A stretch of 64,000 nt of DNA from Aporrectodea caliginosa (lineage: Eukaryota > Annelida > Clitellata > Crassiclitellata > Lumbricidae): contig JACEVL010000431.1 of the NCBI GenBank assembly GCA_020284085.1, positions 263,501 through 327,500 of the forward strand, read 5' to 3'. Shown here one piece after another: positions 52,690 to 63,985 of the stretch (positions are counted from its first letter, which is position 1; each line of letters begins with the position of its first letter). The notes under the pieces were generated by a model, which saw nothing but the letters and a program-made list of their open reading frames with translations, searched no databases and had not been told where the DNA came from. The position numbers were made by a program, and so were the translations under genes.

Positions 52690-53290
52690 AATCCTAGCTC
52701 TCTCGCCACTAGTGCTGCCTCTACTCTTATCCATTCGTTTGTCGTCACGCGACTTGATCTTTGCTGTGCACTCTACGCCGGCCTCCAGGCTGTACGGTTG
52801 GGGTGTTTGGATCGGGTCTTGCGCACGGCCGCGCGCCTCATCGGTCATATCCCAAAGTTCGGCCATGTCACCGCTTTTATGAGGGATTGCCTGCACTGGC
52901 TTCCTATCCCGCAGCGGATTGTGTACCGGCTTTCTGCTTTGGTCTGGCGGTGCCTCTTAGGTTCCGCTCCTGTGTATTTACAAGAGCTCTGTCGCTATTC
53001 TTTGGATGTGCAGGGACGTAGAGCTCTCCGCTCCTCCACACACTGTGAACTTCTTGTTCCCCGTGCGCGAACTGCTCTTAGACAGCATCGCGCCTTCTCT
53101 GTTGTTGGCCCCATGGTTTGGAATGGGCTCCCATTAACGTTACGCCTTATTCCTAGAGTTCATTTAGATGCGTTTTACTCTAACCTTAAAACCATCCTTT
53201 TCAGCCGGGGTTGGGTCGGGAGCGCTCCTGAGTAGTAACCTTGAAGGGGCGCTATATAAATCTTTGGAATGAATGAATGAATGAATGAAC
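52690..53290 (+). pseudogene. L2-like LINE C-terminus and 3' tail
   Basis: LDRVLRTAARLIGHIPKFGH, VTAFMRDCLHWLPIPQRIVY, LGSAPVYLQELCRY, HRAFSVVGPMVWNGLPLTLR and LKTILFSRGWVGSAPE, stop. The tail GGGAGCGCTCCTGAGTAG...GGGGCGCTATATAAATC and (AATG)n follow. The last 145 codons are an open frame. Confidence 0.85.
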
Positions 53291-53499
53291 TTGTCTCTCG
53301 ATCGCCAGGGGCCGTCTGTATTGAGAGAATTGCTTACGTCTGATGGGAACAGATATAATATTATGTAGCAGGTGTTAGCATGCATTGCCATACCCAGTAA
53401 CTCTGAGCGCAAATCGAGTATCCAAGTCACGGATGATGACCAAAACACGCTGAGAATTTTTTGACTTAGTCTATCATCACCTCTGAAACTGAATAAAAA

Positions 53500-53875
53500 T
53501 TGCGACCGAATTCAACAACTACTTTACTGATATTGCCCATTCCCTGGCAATAAATATCCCAACCTCAACTTCTAACATTGAAAAATATACATCCTCCCTC
53601 GAAAGTGGACTCCTTTGGCCTTACTGAAATAACAAATGAGGAATTAATGCAATTAAGTTATACAATCCATCCTTCCCAAGCAAACGGAGTTGATGACACA
53701 GATCCAACAATAACATTAACAAGCCTTCCTAATATAATACAATCACTAACTCAAATTATTAACTTCTCTTTTAAAACTGGCCTATTTCCACAAGCACTAA
53801 AAATAGCAAAGGTGGTACCTATCTTTATAAGGGACCAAGAGATGAGACTTCGAACTACCGACCCGGCTGCTTCAT
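53500..53875 (+). pseudogene. LINE RT N-terminal fragment (same family as 5227)
   Basis: FNNYFTDIAHSLA, a frameshift, then LTEITNEELMQLSYTIHPSQ, ANGVDDTDPTI, IINFSFKTGLFPQALKIAKV, VPIF. It aligns with the start of the RT at 5227 (SHSFHPTHSMGIDDIDPCI, TTGIVPQAIKIAKVVPIYK). It ends abruptly at 53870. Confidence 0.75.
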
Positions 53876-53879
53876 GATC

Positions 53880-54180
53880 GGCGTGATAATCGATCGCTTC
53901 TGTGAAGGCGCAAGCACTCCTTGAGCAGAGGGCCTACCATTATATAATGCGGACACAGTTGTTGAAGAGTTGGACCACGTGGGGAAAATAGGCAGAGACG
54001 TGTAACCTTAAACTGAATCAGAATGAGACTTATGTATGAGATTTGGCGGGTAAGGGTAGAGTGGGGCAGTGGTTTGCCCCTTTCATACCAGAGGCATCTA
54101 GAGTAGATAAATTTATCAAACCCTTTATTTTGAAGCACATATAAGTCGGATATGCTGCAAGTCCGTGTATGCGTTGCGCA
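53880..54180 (+). pseudogene. LINE RT scrap (same family as 9476)
   Basis: EELDHVGKIGRDV and LKLNQNETYV match ELDHISRWAADCNLKLNQKK of the LINE at 9476-10440. Broken. Confidence 0.45.
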
Positions 54181-55300
54181 TTTGGGTGGAGTGAAAGTCT
54201 AGAAAAATATATTATTTTCAGTAAACGTTTTCTAATAGTGATGGAAAGTTGTCAGTATGTTAGAGTAAGTTGTGTCCAAAATATTTCTGATTTTGTCTTT
54301 TGTCTTCTGCCCTCTACCGGCGAGGAAAGTTTGCAATATAAATTCTGTGGGAAACGTCCATGTAGTGCATTAATTTTTCTTGAACTAAATATTGTTAGTG
54401 AGGTGGCTTAGTGATATTATCGTTACCTGTCGTATAAAAGCACCAAATTTGGCATGAAGATCTGATAGGGCCCACTAATTAATGTCAAAGTAGGAGCCCT
54501 CTGAAATCAATAAGCATTCTTATGTAAAACACCAAAAATCAAGGTCAAAAGGTCGCACTCAAGGGAAAAGGCCACAACTCAGCTAAATATTATTCTATTT
54601 GGGTGATTCTTTTACCTATTTGATCGGACCAATAAGGGCTGCCTCAGAGGAGACATAGAACTAGAAGGCTAACATAATCTAAGGTCATTTCAAGGTCGAA
54701 ATGTCAAAATTAAGAGAAAATTGGCAATAGATAGGCCAAATTTTGCTTGATCTGGATGATTCTGAGTTATGTCGAGCGGTGGCAAAGTCATGAAATGCAC
54801 GTTCAAATCAGAATCAATATGAAGTGCTGCAATTTTAAATATTTCCAGGGACTGTGCTTTAATTCACTTACTCTGTCAGATCACGCGTGCATCTAGTTCT
54901 TGCCGCCCCATCACCAGTTTCAGCCGCTCCATGCCATTCGCATGTCCTATAGTCGAGGATTCCTTGACTGTCGGATGCCCGGCGAAGTACTTCGTAGATG
55001 TGAGCTCTCTTTCCCGCCATCGACGCTTGATGCCTTAAACGATGACCAGCTCTATATGACCTCCATTCCTCCACCATGAACCAGCCCATCGACACCATGC
55101 TACCGCTTCGGGGAGTGAGAGCTCGCTGCTGACCTCAGGCCGTCTGGCTCGATCCATTGGACTAGGGATCTTGCTAACCGACTTGCTTGGATCACTCAAT
55201 TTCGTGCTCTCCACCGTCGAAAGAAGGCGGCCTTTAGTTAGAAAAACTTGGCCCTGCAAATTGAGAACACCCAAACTTAAAGTCTTGTGAACTGGACTTA
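54181..55300. other. Spacer, no gene recognised
   Basis: No motif on either strand. The 76-90 codon minus-strand frames at 54868-55307 are unassigned. Confidence 0.3.
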
Positions 55301-55309
55301 TGGTCAAAT

Positions 55310-56060
55310 ATGATTACAACACGGTTTCAGGGCTCATCATTCGCCTTTACTTCCTATACACGGCCTCCATTCCTGCTATATTTCTAAACACACTCGTCAA
55401 CGGGTCACTTCTATGCAGAAGACATACAGGAATCGGTTCACGGCCCCCCCTCTGTTTAGCTTCCTCTTACTAGTTGCTCTGTCTCTGTCTCTCATTCTCT
55501 GTCTGTCTCTCTTGACCTTCACCTCTGGATGCAGCTAATTTGGTTTGGCACTCGCCAGCAGCTTCTTCAGCTTGACTACCTTCTTCTTGCTGAGTTATTC
55601 CTGTCCGCTGCTTTCCACTCCAGTGATCGAGATCTTAGTGTAGTCCTCGACACCACGCTTATCTTTATTAAACGCATCGCTAATCTTAAGCCATCTTCCT
55701 ACTTGCAACTCTGACGGCTCAGAGCAAGCCGACGCACCTCTCCTCCTCCGTTTTACCTCTGTAGTTGATGCCTTCATTTGATTCCGAGTTGATTACTGCC
55801 ACTCTCTCTTGTGGGCCTCCCAAAAATCTGTCTCTCCTCACTTCAGTCGGTTGTAAATGCTGCGGCCAGATTAATAGCCCTACTTTCAAGCTTTTGCCAT
55901 CATTGACCGTTCCTCCTCGTGAACTGGTGGTCCAAGTGCCTCCTTTCGTTGTCTTAAGACCACTTTCTTTTGTCTGGGTCATTCACAATGGGTGTGCCTC
56001 TGATTGGTGAGCACTGCGAGAGGTACTTTATAAATTTATAGATACATTACAATTCCAAAA
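55310..56060 (+). pseudogene. L2-like LINE fragment (second subfamily)
   Basis: MQLIWFGTRQQLLQLD, FHSSDRDLSVVLDTTLIF, then after frameshifts SAFIxSRLDYC-like FDSELITATLSCGPPK, LQSVVNAAARLIAL, and a jump to the tail GTGTGCCTCTGATTGGTGAGC...GCGAGAGGTACTTTATAAAT. Part of the C-terminal domain is deleted. Confidence 0.65.
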
Positions 56061-56289
56061 GTTATCGACATTCACTAATGTAAAAATCCAGTCATTCAGA
56101 ATGATGTGCGAACCGAGATTTCTTGGGTAAAAATCCTTGGACAGCATAAATTACATTTACAACCTGTTCTTCGCTGCATGGTGCATAATTGAGCTAAGGT
56201 TTCATAATATTATATAGAATATTGTATAATAGCAGTACTCTGTTGTGACGAAACATAATCGCCATTCAGTAGCGCTGAATGGCCACGGT

Positions 56290-56680
56290 CATAATTCATT
56301 CATTCATTCATTCATTCGGGAATTTATATAGCGCCTCTTCAAGGAAACTACTCAGAGGCGCTCCCGACTCCAACGCGCCCAAAAAGAACAGTTTTGAGTT
56401 TAGTAAGGAAAGTTTCAGGCAGACTCCTAGGGTGTAGGCGCAGCTCTAGAGGAAGACCATTCCAGATCACTGGGCCTGCCACAGAAAAAGCTCGGTTCTG
56501 CATTGTTGCAGTACGAGCAAAAGGATGTAGGATGAATCGGCGGAGGTACCTGGTACCTACGAGTTGACAGCCCAAGCTTTGACCGGCTCTGTCGGTAGGC
56601 TGATACAGGTCTCCTCGCAGCTGTTCGAAACAATCCGGGGCATGTTTTACGCAAGTTGCTCCCTCGAAGGAAATCAACTA
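56290..56680 (-). pseudogene. L2-like LINE C-terminus and 3' tail, minus strand
   Basis: RRFILHPFARTATMQNRAFS, VAGPVIWNGLPLELRLHPRS, LKTVLFGRVGVGSASE, stop. The tail is inverted at 56310-56370 with (CATT)n at 56300. Confidence 0.85.
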
Positions 56681-56689
56681 ACTATGCCT

Positions 56690-57165
56690 TTCGACAACAG
56701 TCTCATGACAGGGTATTGGCTCTTATCCACTATAATAATTATGAGGAATACATTTTTAGGAACAATGCTGTACTCCTATTGATATAGTATTTGCCCTATG
56801 ATGTTTCTACAACGGAGTGCGGCTCTTCTGCAACCGGTCTGAGAAAGAATATACTTATTTGCATAATTACTTACTAACTTACGTACCATAATAGAAGTAC
56901 ATACAAACTATTCAGCAATATAGTATAGCTATAACTGTCTAGTAACGGATATAGTCCTCGTGTTCGTGCAATTGAACTTGGACGATTTTGGGGAGTACTG
57001 CAATTAGCTCAGCTCGATTGCTACAAACTCAATTGACCCTTTGTAATTAAAGTGCAGTCACGGAAGACACGAGATTAGTGAACACCAAGCAGTTTAATGC
57101 ATATCGGAAAATGTGACTATGAAGAAATTACGGCTTACAGTGTACTACTTAAAGCTAATTACCGG
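56690..57165. other. Spacer, no gene recognised
   Basis: AT-rich, no motif. Confidence 0.35.
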
Positions 57166-57167
57166 TA

Positions 57168-57725
57168 TATACTTCATCAATCAATCAATCAACGAAACTT
57201 GATATAGGCCTATAGCGCCCCATCAAGATATCTACTCAGAGGCGCTCCCAGCCCAACCACGACTGAAAAGGATAGTTTTCAGAGAGGTTTAAAATGCAGG
57301 TCAAGAGTTCCTTGGTAGGAGACGGCGCTCTAGCGGAAGCCCATTCCAGATACTCGGTCTCATGGCCGAGAAGGCCCGACGTTGCATTATAGAAGTGCGT
57401 GAAAATGGGACACTCAGGTCACCGCGGACTGCAGAGCGAAGGGGTCGGCAGAAATAGAGCGACAGAGCTCCTGCAGATAAGCAGGTGCTGTACCAACGAG
57501 GCTACGCCAAACGAAGGCAGAGACCCTAAATGAGATGCGTTGTGGTAGTGGCAACCAGTGCAGGACATCCCGCAAATAGTCGGATACACGACCCGTCCTA
57601 GGGATGCCACCAATCATTCGCGCAGCCGCGCGCAAAACTCGCTCCAAGCGCCCAATCCGACTCTGTGGAAGGCCTACATAAAGAGAGGAACAATAGTCAA
57701 ATTCATGGCCAACATACAACATAAC
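57168..57725 (-). pseudogene. L2-like LINE C-terminus and 3' tail, minus strand
   Basis: RIGRLERVLRAAARMIGGIP, RVSDYLRDVLHWLPLPQRIS, FVWRSLVGTAPAYLQELCRS, then a frameshift, RRAFSAM-PSIWNGLPLERR and LKTILFSRGWAGSASE. The tail is inverted at 57200-57262 with (AATC)n at 57175. Confidence 0.85.
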
Positions 57726-57901
57726 ATCACACTTTAGCTACATGTGTAAAAGTGTAGACAGATTGTTCATACTAAAACTAAAATATTATTCTGCTTCTTT
57801 GTTCAGCTGCAAGAGCTATAAGTTACAGGCTCCTATTTGACAACTTCTATGTCTATAAATAGTTGCATAAAAATATTTAATGTGCTTCACAAATGGGCTT
57901 T

Positions 57902-58353
57902 TCAACAGCGTTGCATTTTAGCAAACCTTGCAGAAGTAACAAATTCAATACATATTTGCACAAAAAACTGGGCAAATTCGACAATAGTAAGTAATGTGCC
58001 TCCGAGAATCAGTCCCAAAGCACCGCCAATGTCGCAAACCAGTGTGAGGAGGTCGTAGTCTGGAGATGTTTGGATATCGATGTAGCTCAGCTGAGAGTAG
58101 AAGATATCCAGGTAGACGAGTTCCTTGCTCAGTTTCGACATCGTCAGATTCCTTCCCTTGAACTGCGACTTTTGTGACATGTAATTGAGAAAATGCTCTG
58201 ATAGAGGACTTGTCGAAATTGAATATGGATATGTTGGTTGATAGCAGTGAAGAGGACAATCACACTTGCGGCACGCGTCGGAAGATACAAACGATTGTAT
58301 GGCGTTTGGAGCGCACCTATAGTACTCGTCAAGATTGCATACTCTTCCTGGAA
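57902..58353 (-). CDS. DEG/ENaC (ASIC-like) sodium channel, last exon
   Basis: The acceptor TTTTAG precedes 58353; the stop codon is at 57902-57904. The translation gives the end of the extracellular cysteine-rich domain (CNLDEYYRCAPNAI, CRKCDCPLHCYQ), YSQLSYIDIQTSPDYDLLTL, then the pore/TM2 segment DIGGALGLILGGTLLTIVEF and a short cytosolic tail ending MQRC. DIGG(x)LGL.LG(A/G)S/T.LT..E is the family signature; the G(x)S selectivity position reads GGT here. These channels are trimeric, amiloride-sensitive, plasma-membrane Na+ channels. The first codon is split and matches the phase of the exon at 62148-62277 (E-V-P-G-R-V-C). No defects are seen. Confidence 0.88.
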
Positions 58354-58566
58354 CTAAAACACAGGATAAAACCTCAGACAGTAAGTAAGTATGTGAGCAA
58401 GTATATCCTTTATTTAAAGAAACTGATAACCACACCTTAGTGTAGGCTATATGAAAGCCTTATCGACAACGAAGCGACTTCCTCAATCAGCTCTAGATTG
58501 CTAATGCTAATATACTGCAGGTAGAGTATCCCGACAATTAAATCACCGCTCCTGTAGTATGAGTAG

Positions 58567-60493
58567 TAGTGTGGCCCAAACTTACACGGGGAGAATTTTT
58601 TTGTTGAAACATGCTGCTCCACAAGGCTGCCCTTGTTCCACTTGACAAGAAGACTATGTGGTGAAAAAATTTAAGAGATCTGAGCATGTTTAGAGGTCGC
58701 GCCGTTTTGACACTTTTTGTAGAGATCGCGAAAACCGCACGTCGCGTTTCAATAGCTACATTATAAATTAGGATTAACACCATGAACTCCACGCACCTTC
58801 TTTCTAAATAATAATCTAGATGTCAACTGTATTTCAGTAAATTAAAGAATAATAAGCTTACTTACAAATAAACAAGCTTGTTTTCAAGTTCTTTGTCTTT
58901 AGAAAATGGTTGCTGAATCATAGGTAATCTTTAAATTTTGCATGCTAACTTATAGACTAAAGTTTTCAAAACAATTCGTTTAATTTACAATTGGATTGTT
59001 CACTATTGCTCCTCATATCGCTAAATTTGCATGATTAAAATATTTTTTTATTTGTGAAGCACTCCCTAACTGTGAAATACAACGCATGCCTTTTCACTTT
59101 GTATAATAAACGCTTATATGTAGCAAGAACAGCAGCTATCATGGCATCAACCAGAAGTTCTCCACAATTTTGGCTGTTAGGGATGCCTAACAAGGACATT
59201 CTTGGGTCTGGACTACCAACAAATGGGGCTATGTTTCATCACCAAAATGAGTGATTCGGGTGTTAGCTAGCTCCGGAAGTTGTTTGACGGTTACAGTCTG
59301 CTGAAGAAGAATAGACTTAAATTCAAAATTTCTGCCGACTCAAAGAGGAACAGTTTAAGGTCGATTTAAATTAACTATTTGACATCTCACGAAAAGATGC
59401 AATGACTTTGATGACAAGTCAAGAGGACAAGCTCTTTCTAAAAATGAGAAAAAAGATCATTCAAGTTTGTTGCCAAAATCTTGACGAACAGAGAGACTCA
59501 CAAGAATTTCAGCGGCGCTCAAGCGGTTGTTCGAAAGTAAGAGTAAGTAGCCGACCAATTGCAACTAAGCAGTGTTGTTACAATTCAATGATTTGAAGAT
59601 TCTTGCATAGTTTCTTGAATACTCAGACCGTGTCATCAAAGAAAAAGCAGTGGAGGCATTCAGTCGTCTTCTCTGGTATTTCACCTAGCACGCTGTGCCA
59701 CTTGCTTTGTTTGATGGTGAAAACCTTACTTACCCACCTAATCAGCTATCCACGAAACGGCTGGACAGGAGATCCTTTGACCACCACACTACACTGGAGG
59801 CGTATGTCACAAGGAGTTCTTTAAAACTGCTTGGTCTTCTTACTACCCGGGGTCAAGAGCAAGCCAAAACATCCCTATCGAACCTTTCTGCTCTCTGACC
59901 ATTGAACCCTACATTCCAGTCGATGAAGGCTAATGTCAAACTTTAGAACTGATGTAGTCAATGACTGCGCAGAACGTGGAGTGGATCTGATCTGGTCTCA
60001 CAATGATGTAGGCCCTACTAACTAAGGATGAGTCACAGAAACAATACTTGCTGCAACTTGACTCCAGTCATGGCACAATGATTCTTCTTGTCCGACAAGA
60101 GCAAAATGAAATAATCGCGGTTTTCGCGTTTTCCGGCACTTCAATGACGGTTATTTATGCAGACTGGAAAACTACTTTAATAATAAAAATATATTGCATT
60201 ACAAATTATTTGCATTTAATGCACTCTGACTAAGCAGTAACACTGAGGGAGCCTATATATATTTTATTAGGCTGCTCAAAGTTCAAAATAATAACTGCCT
60301 TGAAATTCAAAATGATACAATACATGTCTTTTGACGTTTCATACTATATAGTGTAAAAGTGTGCAAAAGGCGCGACCTCTAAATATAGTTCAATATGTCC
60401 AAAATTTTGCATGCAGGGTTATATTTTCATGTGTAACAAGGGCAGCCTTGTGGAGCCAAACATTTCCAACTTTTGTTGTTTTGGGCCACCCTA
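58567..60493 (+). mobile_element. TIR DNA transposon copy B (hAT-like family I)
   Basis: The ends TAGTGTGGCCCAAAC and (inverse) TAGGGTGGCCCAAAAC are flanked by the perfect 8-bp duplication ATGAGTAG (58559-58566, 60494-60501). The arms match those of copy A (CTCCACAAGGCTGCCCTTGT). Remnants of the family protein: LLGMPNKDILGSGLPTN (59170-59225), LWYFT...VPLALFDGENLTYPPN (59660-59750), KRLDRRSFDHHTTLEAYVTR and KDESQKQYLLQL (60026-60060). Defective. Confidence 0.85.
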
Positions 60494-60644
60494 ATGAGTA
60501 GTTTTAGTCTCAATATCGATTTCCTGCCCTGGGCATTATAGTCTAATGATCTATTCTAATGACTTCTATAGCGCCTGTGCGCAAGCAGACAGACCGCTTC
60601 ATAAGTGCAGACGATCGCCTCATGGTCGCAATGAAAAACGACAT

Positions 60645-60960
60645 ACATGGTACATACATACATACATACATACATACATACATACATACATACATACATA
60701 CATACATACATACATACATACATACATAAATACATACATACATACATACATACATACATACATACATACATACATACATACATACATACATACATACATA
60801 CATACATACATACATACATACATACATACATACATACATACATACATACATACATACATACATACATACATACATACATACATACATACATACATAAATA
60901 AATACATACATGCATACATACATACATACATACATACATACATACATACATACATACAGA
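60645..60960. repeat. (CATA)n microsatellite
   Basis: About 78 near-perfect tetranucleotide units with a few single-base variants (AAAT at 60727, 60895-60905). The YIHT/MYVC frames are artefacts. Confidence 0.98.
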
Positions 60961-60964
60961 CAGA

Positions 60965-61520
60965 CCTTTGTTCATGGTCCTCCTGCCCATCAACTTGACC
61001 TTTCTCAATCTATTGAGTCTCTCTCTTCAGAGCTCCACTGCTGGATGTCCTCGCCTGATTTCCCGCCTTCCTCGCTTCTCACGCATCTCAGTCTTCATGA
61101 CTGAGCACTTACACTGGCTTCCGCTCATTGCCCATAATAATTCGGTTTAACGTTCTTGTCCTTATTTCCAGAGTTTTTTTGGTCAGGCTCTACGATACCT
61201 TTGTGATCTTATCCGAGGTCCTCTTTCGGCTACCTCTGGTCGCTCTCTCCTTTCGTTAGACCGACATGTCCTCTTGGACCTCGGAATCGGACTGGTAAGC
61301 TATACTGCCTAATACCGCGCGTATGCGTCTGTTGGCCCTTTGCTCTGGAACGATCTTCCCTCTATGACTCGCTCTAAGTTCTTAACTGGGGGGTACCTCT
61401 GTCTCTGCCCACACTCTTGAGACATTTCTGGTCTTCGGGCCTTTTCGCACTGGGAGCCCCTCTGATTAGGTCGTACTGTGAGAGGGACATTAGACATCCT
61501 TAAAATACATTATAAATACA
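60965..61520 (+). pseudogene. L2-like LINE C-terminus (second subfamily)
   Basis: RLISRLPRFSRISVFMTEHL-HWLPLIA, FGQALRYLCDLIRGPLSATS, SLLSLDRHVLLDLG, YASVGPLLWNDLPSMTRSKF in shifting frames, then the tail GGGAGCCCCTCTGATTAGGTC...GTGAGAGGGACATTAGACAT. It starts at the edge of the (CATA)n array. Confidence 0.75.
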
Positions 61521-61639
61521 ATACAAACATATATACATCAATTAAGTCATACATGCATGCATTGTGCATAATACATACATGCATTCAAATGGACGATGGG
61601 TAGACATGCAGTGCAATTTTAGTAGTGGATAGATAGATT

Positions 61640-62005
61640 TGTGTGATATGTTCCACATAACATACGAAGGATGTCAGCTGGGTCTAGCCCCAGTCTACCT
61701 GCGGGAACTTTGCTGCTCCTCGGGTATTCAAGGTCGCCGCCCCCTCCGCTCTGCAGAGAAGCGGATGCTCTTAGTGCCATTTGCTCGAACTGCAACTATG
61801 CAGAATCGAGCATTTTCCGTGGTGGGCCCAGTGGTCTGGAACGGGCTCCCCCAGGAGATACGCCTGCTCCCTGGGACTTTTACTGAAACTTTCTATACTA
61901 AGCTCAAAACTGTACTTTTTGGCCGTGCTGGAGTCGGGAGCGCCTCTGAGTAGTCCTCTGGAAGGGGCGCTATATAAATTTATGAATGAATGAATGAATG
62001 AATGT
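61640..62005 (+). pseudogene. L2-like LINE C-terminus and 3' tail
   Basis: LGLAPVYLRELCCSSGIQGR, MLLVPFARTATMQNRAFSVV, GPVVWNGLPQEIRLLPGTF, LKTVLFGRAGVGSASE, stop. The tail GGGAGCGCCTCTGAGTAG...GGGGCGCTATATAAATTT is followed by (ATGA)n. Very similar to the minus-strand copy at 56290-56680. Confidence 0.88.
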
Positions 62006-62147
62006 CTTCTTAGTAACAGTTTCTACATAACCAGAAAAAGAATTAACCTCCTATAATCGATTGCAGCATAAAAACGCACTCGCATACTTACATGCAAACA
62101 AGTTTAAAACAAATTTAAACTGACAGATAACTAATACAGATTTATAC

Positions 62148-62277
62148 CTTCCAACTGAATTAGTCGGCATCTACAGATGGACTTGACATAATTCCCCATA
62201 CATTGCTCCAGGCATCTAAGAAACGTGTAGTTATCGGCCTCACGACAATCGCCATACGGCGAAGGCAACATCGACAG
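62148..62277 (-). CDS. DEG/ENaC (ASIC-like) sodium channel, internal exon
   Basis: Acceptor TTCATAG before 62277, donor GGAAG|GTATAA after 62148. The phase-0 translation LSMLPSPYGDCREADNYTFL, RCLEQCMGNYVKSICRCRLI, QLE carries the C...Y...C...C......C.C spacing of the thumb and palm cysteine-rich region of DEG/ENaC channels. It ends with one base of a split codon that completes as Val with the exon at 58353. Upstream exons are not recognised between 62280 and 64000 and may lie outside the window. Confidence 0.8.
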
Positions 62278-63620
62278 CTATGAATAAAGAAACGAAATGT
62301 TAAATTAATACCTCCAACCCAAACATTATTTATTTTGTTGATGAGTGTTGTCAGGTACAAATTTGATCTGAGTAAAACAAAACTATGGGTTAAGAATGAA
62401 AGTCTCTTTAGTGTCTAAGCAAAATCGCACCCATTCGGCATATAATTTGCTATATTTATACGTCTATTTATATCTGTTAGGTAGAGGAAATCTCGTAGGC
62501 TACATTCCAAAAACCCTTACATGGGGTTTTCCTATAATTTGGTCGAATTAGAAACGCAACTTTGGCCGATGATTTTGGTAAACAATTAGGCCTAGGCCTA
62601 CATGCAGGCATTTATATTTTAAAATTATGGTAACGTTTCCCCTTGAACATTATGTAGTCAAAATGGTTATTTTATTCATCAGCCAAGTCCAAAGAATATA
62701 TTATTATTGTTCAGTTAATGTTGTGAGGGCTTTCAAACAAATACTTTTGCTGAACAACCGGTTTTGGGATTGAAAATATCGACGAATGTTATGAGGCCGA
62801 TATTAGACTATCATTATTGATGAGAAAACAACATAGGCTAAGTTTTGGCCGCTTCTCTGTATTAAAATTATATTTTATCCATCAGCCAAATCCAAAATAT
62901 GATTATCTATCAATCTGTCAATGTTGTAAAGGCTCTCAAAACTAATTCCTCGATGAGACATACGTTTTGGTATTGAAACAAAGCATTGGAAGACGGCAAC
63001 GGCAATGTGTGCCGGTCTCATCATTGATAAGTCTGTAAGGCTAATTTTGGACTAAATTAATTAATTTATTAGCTCGTAACTAGTTGCTACTCGTTTACCT
63101 GTTAAGCGGCTACAGTTTGCATATTTTAATTACATTTTATTCTTTTCATAATTTTATAATCGATTTTTAATTTTATAGTTTTCATTTTTATTTTTTAAAT
63201 TTTGTTATTCCCCGAGGTACTGTAACACATGATCCCTCAGGGACTTAAACATTAATTAAAAACAGTAGAAAAAGGTGTGGAACGGCACCTATTCGTCGTT
63301 GAGATCCAGTGTCGCAAAAATACCGCGAAAAGCAACCGCATGGAAACGTTGGATCATAACAGATAGGCCCTACGCGCTGAAATAGACACCGTGTTGAGGC
63401 TCTCTCTCAAGGATGACATCAAAGGCCAAGCCTTCAGCACTCATTGGGCCCATAGTTTCGAAGGCCGGGGGCAAAGTAATGGACGGCTGCCAGTTGGGTG
63501 CACTTAGCATTAATTTTGTTCGAGCAGCCGCCATCTAGGCCGCAGCCGCGGCCGTCCGAAAAGCACTCGGTATGTATGACACGGCCAGTGACCGTCACAT
63601 CCCGAACTAGGCTACACTAG
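62278..63620. other. Presumed DEG/ENaC intron; no further exon recognised
   Basis: AT-rich to 63240. 63380-63600 has balanced composition and an open plus-strand stretch (DDIKGQAFSTHWAHSFEGRG) of unknown meaning. Overlapping TAGGCCTA palindromes lie at 62587-62600. Confidence 0.35.
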
Positions 63621-63624
63621 GAGG

Positions 63625-63985
63625 AGGAGGAGGAGGAGGAGGAGGAGGAAGAAGAAGAAGAACAAGAAAAAGAACAAGAAGAAGAACAAGAAGAAGAAGA
63701 AGGAGGAGGAGGCGGAGGAGGAAGAAGAAGAAGAAGAAGAAGAAGGAGGAGGAGGAGGAGGAGGAGGAGGAAGAAGAAGAAGAAGAAGGAGGAGGAGAAG
63801 GAGGAGGAGAAGAAGAAGAAGAAGAAGAAGAAGAAGAAGAAGAAGAAGAAGAAGAAGAAGAAGAAGAAGAAGAAGAAGAAGAAGAAGAAGAAGAAGAAGA
63901 AGAAGAAGAAGAAGAAGAAGGAGAAGAGGGAGAAGAAGAAGGAGGAGGAGGAGGAGGATAAGGCGGAGGTGAGGAGGAGGAGATA
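63625..63985. repeat. (GGA)n/(GAA)n purine microsatellite
   Basis: Over 350 bp of uninterrupted GGA, GAA and AAGAACA units. It is an asymmetric purine strand capable of triplex formation. Confidence 0.97.

Larger units (their letters stand above)
58354..62147 (-). other. Intron of the DEG/ENaC gene
   Basis: Begins GTATAAAT after 62148 and ends TTTTAG before 58353. It contains TIR element B, a (CATA)n array and two LINE 3' ends. Confidence 0.75.

Noticed and set aside
60543..61008. Overlapping frames rich in YIHT (plus) and MYVC (minus) up to 150 codons
   Set aside because: They translate a pure (CATA)n microsatellite; the reading frame is open only because the repeat contains no stop.
63380..63600. 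Additional DEG/ENaC or other exon with DDIKGQAFSTHWAHSFEG
   Set aside because: No family recognised, no convincing splice sites, and the frame is on the strand opposite to the channel gene.
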